A DNA stretch of 13,221 nucleotides from DATIJC01 sp035479015 (GTDB lineage: Bacteria > Patescibacteriota > Microgenomatia > UBA1400 > UBA12028). Of the stretch, positions 6,583-11,956 are shown in pieces; position 1 is the stretch's first letter; each line of letters opens with the position of its first letter. The notes under the pieces were generated by a model. That model did no database searches and was not told where the DNA came from. It was given only the letters and a program-made list of their open reading frames with translations. The stretch is taken from positions 1-13,221 of the forward strand of contig DATIJC010000042.1 of assembly GCA_035479015.1 (NCBI GenBank). Reading direction: 5' to 3'. Both the position numbers and the translations under genes were made by a program.

Positions 6583-7371
6583 ATGAGGAAAGTATCTTTG
6601 CATACAGCCAGTTCCGGTCAAGTAGGTATCATCGTCTTGTTGATAGTCGTTGTACTTTTGACGGTCGGAGTGTCTGTGGTGTCACGCACGACAAGCGATC
6701 TTTCAAACTCAACCAGCAACCAGGCAGCAAGCCGTGCATTAGATGCGGCAGATAGCGGTGTGGAACAGGCTCTCTCGCAAGATCTAACCACGATACCGCA
6801 GGGGCAACAACAACAAGTGTCCGGTATTCCAAACGCGACGAACGTTGCGTTTACAGTACGTCAATTGTCTTATCTTCAAACCACGGCTGAATTAGGTACT
6901 AGCGCTTCGATAGATGTGCGGGGTGTTCCAAATAACACCGTGTCATTGACGATCGACTGGTCAAAGGAGGCGGGTTGTGCGACGGATAACCCCGCATCAC
7001 TTGTCATTACTATCTATAAAGAGATTGGTTCCACCCCTCCAGTGCGCCGCGTATTCGCAGGATCATGTACACATTCACCAGATGATGGATTTACTATAGA
7101 AAATCCCGGCTCAAACGGGTATTTCCGTACGGTCACGGTGCCGCTCGATACAAGTGACGCAATTGTGCGCATCCGCCCTGTCTACAACCGTACTGAGCTT
7201 AAAGTTACTGGCAACGGCTGGCAGTTGCCGACGCAGATATATACGATTCACTCCACAGCTCAGTCGGCAAACGGTCAAGAGACTCAGGCGGTGGAGGTCA
7301 ATCGAGGTTTACCTATGCCACCCGCAATTTTTGAATATGTTCTCTATTCAGGTACGTCAATTACACAGTAG
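6583..7371 (+). CDS. PilX/GspK-like minor pilin or pilus assembly protein
   Basis: 262 aa. The N-terminus MRKVSLHTASSG is followed by QVGIIVLLIVVVLLTVGVSVV, a prepilin-like leader and helix with Gln at +1 and no Glu at +5; GspK, which sits at the pilus tip, also lacks that Glu. The helix runs into RTTSDLSNSTSNQAASRALDAADSGVEQAL, the PilX N-terminal signature (RA..AA.SG.E.AL). The remainder is beta-rich and ends in PAIFEYVLYSGTSI. It completes the H-I-J-K order after the four-helix-bundle gene. Its role is probably tip assembly. It has its own candidate promoter and is followed 12 nt later by pilM. Confidence 0.78.
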   Translation: MRKVSLHTASSGQVGIIVLLIVVVLLTVGVSVVSRTTSDLSNSTSNQAASRALDAADSGVEQALSQDLTTIPQGQQQQVSGIPNATNVAFTVRQLSYLQTTAELGTSASIDVRGVPNNTVSLTIDWSKEAGCATDNPASLVITIYKEIGSTPPVRRVFAGSCTHSPDDGFTIENPGSNGYFRTVTVPLDTSDAIVRIRPVYNRTELKVTGNGWQLPTQIYTIHSTAQSANGQETQAVEVNRGLPMPPAIFEYVLYSGTSITQ

Positions 7372-7383
7372 GAAAAAAAATGT

Positions 7384-8403
7384 ATGAATGCAGTTGGTTT
7401 TGATCTTGGATCGTCTAGTTTAAAGATCGTAGAGGACGCCAAGAGTGGCAAAGACTCGCGCATTCTCAAGGCAATCGAATTCTCACATCCATTTGGCACG
7501 ATGTTGCCTCAAGACAGCGCAAGTATGGGACAGTTGGCGGCGATGGTAAAACAAACATTGGTTGAAAAGAAAATCCCCACCGACAATATCCGAGCTGCTC
7601 TCCCCGAAAGTTTAATTTCTACAAAAATTATTTCGACACCGATGCTCTCAGATGCAGAGCTTGCCAGCGCAATCGACTGGTTAGCCGAACAAAATATAGC
7701 TATTCCGCTTGAAGAATTGAGTATTGAGTATGAAGTGTTGTACCGGCCAGATGCAAATAAACACGGCGAAAACATGCGCGTCATGTTGATTGGCGTCCCA
7801 AAAAAACTGATCCAAAACTACATGAGCTTCTTTGCTCACCTGGAGGTAGAACCGGTTGTCATGGAGACGCAGGTGATTTCGATACTGCGATCGATCATGG
7901 TCCCTGAAATGCCAACTACCCTGGTCGTCCACATGGGGGCAAATAATACTGACTTTTTTATCGTTCATAATGGAGAACTGGTGTTTGTCTATTCCTTTCC
8001 CAATGGCGGTAGACTGCTCACCCGGGCCGTAGAGCGTGGTTTGAACTTGGATTCACCCCAAGCCGAAGAGTACAAAAAAACCTATGGTGTCGACCCGACA
8101 CAGCTTGAAGGAAAGATGGTGGGGATCTTACAGCCTGTGATGCAATTGTTTGTGGGAGAAATGCAGAAGGCTATGCAATTCTTTACCAGTCAGTTTGGAA
8201 CTTTGTCTGTCAAACGCATCCTCCTTTCAGGAGGAGGTGCTCATTTGCCAGGTATTCTGCAGTATTTCACCACTCAACTGAATGTAGAGACGGTCATCGC
8301 GCACCCATTTTTGCGGTTTCAAACAGATACAAAAGTGCAATTGCCCCTAGACCGTGAAGCCTCATTTATCGTTGCTTGCGGATTGGCAATGCGGGAGGCC
8401 TAA
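7384..8403 (+). CDS. pilM: Type IV pilus assembly protein PilM (actin-like ATPase)
   Basis: Cytoplasmic actin/FtsA-like protein that binds the N-terminal tail of PilN and links the alignment complex to the motor side. The nucleotide-binding motifs are visible: GFDLGSSSLKI (phosphate 1, residues 5-15), VVHMGANNTDFFIV (phosphate 2, about 181-194) and ILLSGGGAHLPGI (adenosine, about 279-291). The length of 339 aa is typical. The ribosome site is AGGA (7370-7373), overlapping the preceding stop codon region, 10 nt from the ATG and followed by an A8 run. An ATG at 7380 is in another frame and was rejected. pilN and pilO follow directly, the usual order. Confidence 0.95.
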   Translation: MNAVGFDLGSSSLKIVEDAKSGKDSRILKAIEFSHPFGTMLPQDSASMGQLAAMVKQTLVEKKIPTDNIRAALPESLISTKIISTPMLSDAELASAIDWLAEQNIAIPLEELSIEYEVLYRPDANKHGENMRVMLIGVPKKLIQNYMSFFAHLEVEPVVMETQVISILRSIMVPEMPTTLVVHMGANNTDFFIVHNGELVFVYSFPNGGRLLTRAVERGLNLDSPQAEEYKKTYGVDPTQLEGKMVGILQPVMQLFVGEMQKAMQFFTSQFGTLSVKRILLSGGGAHLPGILQYFTTQLNVETVIAHPFLRFQTDTKVQLPLDREASFIVACGLAMREA

Positions 8404-8412
8404 AAAAATTGT

Positions 8413-8973
8413 ATGCGCTCACTTTCAAATGTTAATTTTTTACGGGAGAGAGTCAGGATACAGGAAGAAGTGTATTCCCGTGACCGTAAAACAGCTTTTT
8501 TTACCACGATTGGTTTAGGAATATTTCTGGTGATCATTACAGCAGTGTTTTCATACCGGCTCTATCTTTCGAAAAAACTAGATGACACGAAACTTTCACT
8601 AGCTTCTGCTGAAAATGTCATCCGCAAAGATGCTCCGCAAATTATTGCCTACACGACAGTGAATGACCGGATCGGACTAGTACAGACGGTAGAGACGGCT
8701 AGGAAACAGCGCTGGGAAGCTATCGCTTATTTTTATAGCATTTCTCCGCCAGGAGTAAGTATCAAATCAGTAGACCTGTCCACTCAGGACAAGACAATCC
8801 AACTAGTTGTCAGTGTTCCCTCTATCTTCTCCCTGCAAGACGTGCTCAACACCTATGAATCGAATCAAATTCAGGACCGTGGGTATACACTTGAGTTTGG
8901 AGCCTTGAGCCGGGGAAAAACCGGGTCCTATGATATATCAGTGATTCTGCATATGAATACCAAAAAAACATGA
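8413..8973 (+). CDS. pilN: Type IV pilus alignment protein PilN
   Basis: Bitopic membrane protein of 186 aa. It has a short cytoplasmic tail with SNVNFLRER near the start (the family uses an NLLP-like motif here to bind PilM), a membrane helix at about 28-50, a coiled-coil stretch, and a C-terminal ferredoxin-like domain with the strand patterns GVSIKSVDLS and IQLVVSVPS. It dimerises with PilO in known systems. The position between pilM and pilO strongly supports the assignment. GGAGG (8394-8398) lies 14 nt before the ATG, farther than ideal. The stop overlaps the pilO start by ATGA, just after an A7 run. Confidence 0.88.
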   Translation: MRSLSNVNFLRERVRIQEEVYSRDRKTAFFTTIGLGIFLVIITAVFSYRLYLSKKLDDTKLSLASAENVIRKDAPQIIAYTTVNDRIGLVQTVETARKQRWEAIAYFYSISPPGVSIKSVDLSTQDKTIQLVVSVPSIFSLQDVLNTYESNQIQDRGYTLEFGALSRGKTGSYDISVILHMNTKKT

Positions 8974-9773
8974 CATCCACGTTTGATCTAACCAAACTAT
9001 CATTGGAGAGTATAGTCAGCGCACTGAAGCGCCGCCGCTATTTTACAGTGGCTTTAGTTTCTTGGATTGCCATGGGGGTTCTCTCTATTAGTGTACTTAT
9101 TCCTCAAGCACAGCAGATTCTGGATGTCACAAAGCAGATTCAAAGTACACAGAGTGATCTGGATAAAGCCAAAACTGCAGCCGCGTTTGCTGATTCATTA
9201 TCTGCTAGCAGCTTACAAAAAGAACTTGATAGTTTTAATCATGTGCTACCTGCCACGAAACCGATCATTCCCCTACTCTCATCCCTAGAGAGGGTTGCAG
9301 GCAATGCGCAGATAACTATCACCAGTTTTGACGTCGTACCGGGAAAAATCGCTACGCAAGGCGGCACGCTTGATACTACGGGACAGACAAAATCAACTAT
9401 ACCTGGGCTGTTAGCACTACCCCTAAAACTGGAGGTGATGGGGACGTTTGGCAATATGAATCTATTCTTCCAGGGTTTAGATGAGGTGGCACCGCTCGTA
9501 CATGCCAGCAGTATCCAATTTGCAGCACTGGGTTCAAATTCCAAAGATGCATCAGCTTCCGCGCAGTTTAAGGCGGTGGTGAACTTAGAATCGCTCTTTA
9601 TTCCTGATCAACCTAAGAAAGCGGTGTCTGGAGCAATCCCAGTATTAGTCAAGCGGACGCCGGAACAACAAGCGGTAGTAGACCGTGTTATTCAGCTCGC
9701 CAGTCAAAATGAATTTGTTCTCCCATCAGTCAATGCTTCTGGGTCAGGAAGACTAAATTACTTCACCTTCTGA
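8970..9773 (+). CDS. pilO: Type IV pilus alignment protein PilO
   Basis: 267-aa bitopic membrane protein: membrane helix about 25-47, predicted coiled coil about 50-90 (KQIQSTQSDLDKAKTAAA), and then the PilO periplasm-side domain with the characteristic ITSFDVVPGK and LPLKLEVMGTFGNMNLFFQGL strands (about 116-172). An extra 55-60 residue low-complexity tail follows. With PilN it forms the alignment complex. The start overlaps pilN (ATGA). The pilP and pilQ genes that follow in diderm bacteria are absent; instead the gene runs 21 bp into the convergent khpA. This fits a cell without an outer membrane (inference). Confidence 0.88.
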   Translation: MTSTFDLTKLSLESIVSALKRRRYFTVALVSWIAMGVLSISVLIPQAQQILDVTKQIQSTQSDLDKAKTAAAFADSLSASSLQKELDSFNHVLPATKPIIPLLSSLERVAGNAQITITSFDVVPGKIATQGGTLDTTGQTKSTIPGLLALPLKLEVMGTFGNMNLFFQGLDEVAPLVHASSIQFAALGSNSKDASASAQFKAVVNLESLFIPDQPKKAVSGAIPVLVKRTPEQQAVVDRVIQLASQNEFVLPSVNASGSGRLNYFTF

Positions 9774-10001
9774 TTCTGCCATGCGGATGAAGACGTGTGT
9801 GCCGTCTTTGATGGCTCTAACCTTGGCAATAGAGCGGATGGAGTTGATAATTCTGCCATTTTTACCAATGACGCGTCCAAAATCTGCGGGTTCGACGGTG
9901 ATGGTATAGACCATACTTCCGTCTTCTTCGGTTTCGCTGACTGCCACTGCATCCGGATTATCTACCAAATGTATCAGAATATATTCTAGAAGACTTTTCA
10001 T
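9753..10001 (-). CDS. khpA: KH-domain RNA-binding protein KhpA (YlqC-like)
   Basis: 82-aa single KH-domain protein. The core PADFGRVIGKNGRIINSIRSI contains the GxxG loop G46-K-N-G49 that contacts RNA, preceded by LLEYILIHLVDNPDAV, the typical KhpA/YlqC N-terminus. In Firmicutes KhpA works with KhpB in RNA binding and affects cell elongation; here only the RNA-binding fold is supported. The ATG at 10001 overlaps the rpsP stop (ATGA), the classic rpsP-khpA pairing. The frame is open back to 10064, but that extension lies inside rpsP. The 3' end overlaps the convergent pilO by 21 bp. Confidence 0.93.
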   Translation of the reverse strand: MKSLLEYILIHLVDNPDAVAVSETEEDGSMVYTITVEPADFGRVIGKNGRIINSIRSIAKVRAIKDGTHVFIRMAESEGEVI

Positions 10002-10228
10002 TTCGAGTTTCTTTTGAGCAAACTTGCTACAGTTTCGGTCGGCTGTGCTCCTTTTGCCATCCAAGCATCTAGCATTGGCTTATCGATGACAAGAACTTTG
10101 GTGGTGGGGGTGTAATGGCCGATTTTAGCCAAGTATTCCCCATCTCTCTTTGACCGGGCTTCTGCGGCGACGATGCGGAAAGATGCTTGATTACGTTTGC
10201 CTGTGCGGACGAGTTTTATTTTTACCAT
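9998..10228 (-). CDS. rpsP: 30S ribosomal protein S16
   Basis: 76-aa small-subunit protein that binds 16S rRNA in the body of the 30S particle. The N-terminal signature VKIKLVRTGKRNQASFRIV matches S16, followed by RSKRDGEYLAKIGHYTPTTK and the conserved DAWMAKGAQPTETVASLL. The length is typical for S16 (about 75-90 aa). There is no ribosome site before the ATG; a strong promoter ends only about 17 nt upstream, so the transcript leader should be about 10 nt. It is translationally coupled to khpA by an ATGA overlap. Confidence 0.97.
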   Translation of the reverse strand: MVKIKLVRTGKRNQASFRIVAAEARSKRDGEYLAKIGHYTPTTKVLVIDKPMLDAWMAKGAQPTETVASLLKRNSK

Positions 10229-10244
10229 ATGATTTCAGACCCGT

Positions 10245-10273
10245 AGTATATCAAGAACCCCCAAGTTTCTCAA
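10245..10273 (-). promoter_or_regulatory. Near-consensus sigma70 promoter for rpsP-khpA
   Basis: On the minus strand TTGAGA (10273-10268, 5 of 6 to TTGACA) and TATACT (10250-10245, 5 of 6) are spaced by exactly 17 nt. TGA immediately before TATACT adds an extended -10 TGn and is also the rnc stop codon. The predicted start is about 10238, giving a leader of about 10 nt before the rpsP ATG at 10228. Confidence 0.75.
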
Positions 10274-10907
10274 GAGCTGTCTTGGCCGCCGCAGCTGATG
10301 CATCCTGTTTGCTTTTCCCAGAGCCTGACCCTAGGGTCTGATCATCTACAGACACTTCTACCAGGAAGGTTTTCATATGATCCGGTCCAGACTCGCTTAC
10401 AGTGCGGTAGACAGGTGTCGATTTTCCCTGAGACTGTACCAGTTCCTGCAAACTGCTTTTGTAATCTCTGTAGAGTCCCAACTCCAAAATCTCATCAAAA
10501 TGTGGAAAAAGTACGGCGGAGACGAAATTTTTGCAGGCTTCAAAGCCTTGATCAAGGTACAGGGCACCCAAAAATGCTTCAAATGTATCAGCCAGGATCC
10601 CGACGTTGGACCTCCCGCCCGAGTGTTCTTCCCCATTGCTCATTTTGATCATGTCATCTAGACCCAGTTCTTTGGAAATAGTCGATAGCGTGGTAGTTTT
10701 CACCAGCGAGGCCCGAAAGCTCGTGAGTTTCCCTTCTTGTTCCTGTGGAAATCGCTTGTACAGCCACTCAGTGGTGATCAGTTCTAATACTGCATCACCC
10801 AAGAACTCCATCCGTTCGTTTGACTCGAGAGTCGCTGACTCATTTAAAATAGAGCGGTGTGAGAGAGCGGTTTGGAGTAACTGAGAGTTTTTAAATGTAG
10901 GAAGCAT
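10251..10907 (-). CDS. rnc: Ribonuclease III
   Basis: 218-aa double-strand-specific endoribonuclease for rRNA precursor and mRNA processing. The family signature NERMEFLGDAVL is at 30-41. Catalytic acidic residues are E34, D38, D107 and E110, offset by exactly seven from E. coli E41, D45, D114 and E117. The linker leads to a C-terminal dsRBD (about 146-216) with YKSSLQELVQSQG, the PVY strand and KSKQDASAAAAKTALEKL. All active-site residues are intact. It starts 6 nt after the acyl-carrier-like gene without a ribosome site, so it is probably co-translated. Its last codons hold the rpsP promoter. Confidence 0.97.
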   Translation of the reverse strand: MLPTFKNSQLLQTALSHRSILNESATLESNERMEFLGDAVLELITTEWLYKRFPQEQEGKLTSFRASLVKTTTLSTISKELGLDDMIKMSNGEEHSGGRSNVGILADTFEAFLGALYLDQGFEACKNFVSAVLFPHFDEILELGLYRDYKSSLQELVQSQGKSTPVYRTVSESGPDHMKTFLVEVSVDDQTLGSGSGKSKQDASAAAAKTALEKLGGS

Positions 10908-10913
10908 ACTGCA

Positions 10914-11174
10914 CTATGAGAGGGCCTCTTCAATAAAAATGACTAGGTCTGAGACCGTCTCCATGTCACCAAGATCACTGCGCCCTATCTGGATCCGGTA
11001 CATCTCCTCAATTTTGGCCACAAGTTGGGCCATTTCCATTGGGCTCATTGAGAGATCAGCGCTAAAGTCTGTATATGGGCCGATATCCGACAACTCATTG
11101 CCAGTGATTTCGCTTAGTGTGTGTGCGACTTTGCCGAAAATTTCCGGACTAAGTTGTAGTGTTGTTACTGCCAT
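10914..11174 (-). CDS. Acyl-carrier-like protein lacking the phosphopantetheine serine
   Basis: 86-aa helical protein that aligns without gaps to acyl carrier proteins: TDFSADLSMSPMEMAQLVAK corresponds to the ACP stretch SFVEDLGADSLDTVELVM, and the ending (METVSDLVIFIEEAL) matches helix IV. In this alignment the DSL motif becomes S44-P45-M46, so Pro replaces the Ser that carries 4'-phosphopantetheine. The gene lies next to rnc, a conserved acpP-rnc neighbourhood in many bacteria. No fatty-acid synthesis gene is visible. The chosen ATG at 11174 overlaps nusB by 26 nt; an in-frame ATG at 11192 would add MWWQKN. It may act as a non-carrier structural or regulatory homologue, or the serine may be shifted (S44). 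Confidence 0.7.
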   Translation of the reverse strand: MAVTTLQLSPEIFGKVAHTLSEITGNELSDIGPYTDFSADLSMSPMEMAQLVAKIEEMYRIQIGRSDLGDMETVSDLVIFIEEALS

Positions 11175-11511
11175 ATTTTTTTGCCACCACATTTAAGACC
11201 GCATGCACTAGTTTGGGAGAACTCTCGCTACCATACACCTTTGCTATTTCTACGACCTCATCGATAACGACGCTTGGTTTAGTGCCTGTCATCAATTCAA
11301 ACACGCCAAGCCGTAGTAGCGCAACATTTGTTTTATCCATCTGGAGGATTTCGCGCTCTGGTGCTGCTTCGTGGATCTGGGCATCGATCTCACTTATCTT
11401 CTCTATGACGTCTTCAATGCGCTCATCCACCACACCAGCGAAACTGTATGTGTACAGTGCTTTAAAATCTTCAATTCTCTTGAGATGTCTGGGGTCTCTT
11501 GCTGTCTTCAT
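11149..11511 (-). CDS. nusB: Transcription antitermination factor NusB
   Basis: 120-aa all-helical protein that, with S10 (NusE), binds boxA RNA and promotes rRNA operon antitermination. The N-terminus RDPRHLKRIEDFKALYTYSF corresponds to the RNA-binding end, and the C-terminal signature VVIDEVVEIAKVYGSESSPK followed by LVHAVLNVVAKK is the conserved NusB core (VINEAVELAK.YG..S..FVNGVL). The length is slightly short of the usual 130-140 aa. Its ATG overlaps the stop of the L32-like gene (ATGA at 11511-11508), and its 3' end overlaps the next gene, so translation of the whole run is coupled. Confidence 0.92.
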   Translation of the reverse strand: MKTARDPRHLKRIEDFKALYTYSFAGVVDERIEDVIEKISEIDAQIHEAAPEREILQMDKTNVALLRLGVFELMTGTKPSVVIDEVVEIAKVYGSESSPKLVHAVLNVVAKKYGSNNTTT

Positions 11512-11657
11512 GACTTTGCGGTCCGTGCCAAGGCGCGGCGAGCACGCTTCGTAACATATCCGATGGCGTTCTTTGCCACGGTCGATATTGCTTTTTGACC
11601 CGCTTGGCGTCTGCCGGAGCGGTGTGTCGAGTGACGACGTTTTGTTAGTGGTCCCAT
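11508..11657 (-). CDS. rpmF: L32-like basic protein without zinc-binding cysteines
   Basis: 49-aa, very basic protein. MGPLTKRRHSTHRSGRRQAG resembles the N-terminus of ribosomal protein L32 (PxPKRRHSxxRxGKRRA style in Patescibacteria, from memory). The tail, ISTVAKNAIGYVTKRARRAL and onward, lacks the CxxCG...CxxCG zinc ribbon seen in most L32 proteins. Reading the other two frames did not reveal a frameshifted zinc ribbon. The position before nusB in a cluster with rnc and rpsP supports a ribosomal role. The ribosome site AAGGGG (11667-11662) is 4 nt before the ATG. The stop overlaps nusB (ATGA). An unrelated small basic RNA-binding protein is possible. Confidence 0.55.
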   Translation of the reverse strand: MGPLTKRRHSTHRSGRRQAGQKAISTVAKNAIGYVTKRARRALARTAKS

Positions 11658-11668
11658 AGTTCCCCTTT

Positions 11669-11698
11669 AGTGTACGTTAAAAAAACATAAAAAAACAA
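11669..11698 (-). promoter_or_regulatory. Possible promoter for the L32-like/nusB/rnc run
   Basis: Minus-strand TTGTTT (11698-11693) and TACACT (11674-11669, 4 of 6) are separated by 18 nt of T-rich DNA. The predicted start is about 11662, five bases before the ATG at 11657. The -35 and spacer coincide with the T-tract of the upstream terminator. The -35 is weak (3 of 6), so this is tentative. Confidence 0.4.
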
Positions 11699-11713
11699 GG
11701 CCCCCTTTGGGCC
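11679..11713 (-). terminator. Rho-independent terminator after the 61-aa gene
   Basis: On the minus strand GGCCC (11713-11709), a 5-nt loop and GGGCC (11703-11699) form an all-GC stem. It is followed by TTG and two runs of seven T (11695-11689 and 11685-11679). This is a clear intrinsic terminator ending the recG/61-aa transcript, 56 nt past the stop codon. Confidence 0.75.
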
Positions 11714-11768
11714 AGATGGTGTTTTTACCACGAAGTTTACCCGATTACAAGGGGTGGATGTATATTTT

Positions 11769-11954
11769 CTATTCGGTTTCACCAAGTCTCAGTTTTCCCG
11801 CTGCCGCCAAATTTTGTGCAGCATGTTCTACGAGTAGGTATGTAGCATACTCGACGCCTTTAGCTAAATCCCAGATTTGACTCATTGTTACTTCTTTATC
11901 CTGACCCACTTGCGCAATGATAAGATCTTGGATTGTTTCATATGGTGAGGGCAT
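11769..11954 (-). CDS. Small hypothetical protein, 61 aa
   Basis: Not recognised. The sequence starts MPSPYETIQDLIIAQVGQDK and is predicted mostly helical (ETIQDLIIAQV, MSQIWDLAKGVEYATYLLVE, HAAQNLAAAGKL), ending in a short strand-like LRLGETE. The helix-helix-GKLRL pattern loosely recalls a small winged-helix domain, but that is weak. It has one of the best ribosome sites in the window: AGGAG inside the last recG codons, 7 nt before the ATG, and it starts 2 nt after the recG stop. A terminator follows. The good initiation signal and tight placement make it a likely real gene co-expressed with recG. Confidence 0.65.
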   Translation of the reverse strand: MPSPYETIQDLIIAQVGQDKEVTMSQIWDLAKGVEYATYLLVEHAAQNLAAAGKLRLGETE

Positions 11955-11956
11955 AC

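Noticed and set aside
7373..7380. A8 tract before pilM as a phase-variation switch
   Set aside because: It lies between genes, so length changes would alter only ribosome-site spacing; there is no evidence of variation from a single sequence.
8958..8973. A7 run just before the pilN stop and pilO start, as a possible frameshift site producing a PilN-PilO fusion
   Set aside because: The run in the pilN frame reads ACC AAA AAA ACA, which is not a standard X-XXY-YYZ slippery heptamer, and the ATGA overlap already explains coupling. No downstream stimulatory structure was recognised.
10002..10064. Longer start for KhpA
   Set aside because: The extension lies inside rpsP and does not resemble KhpA proteins, while the ATG at 10001 gives the typical N-terminus and an ATGA overlap.
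9795..10661. Plus-strand open frames opposite khpA, rpsP and rnc
   Set aside because: They mirror well-identified minus-strand genes, have no family motifs and no supporting initiation signals.
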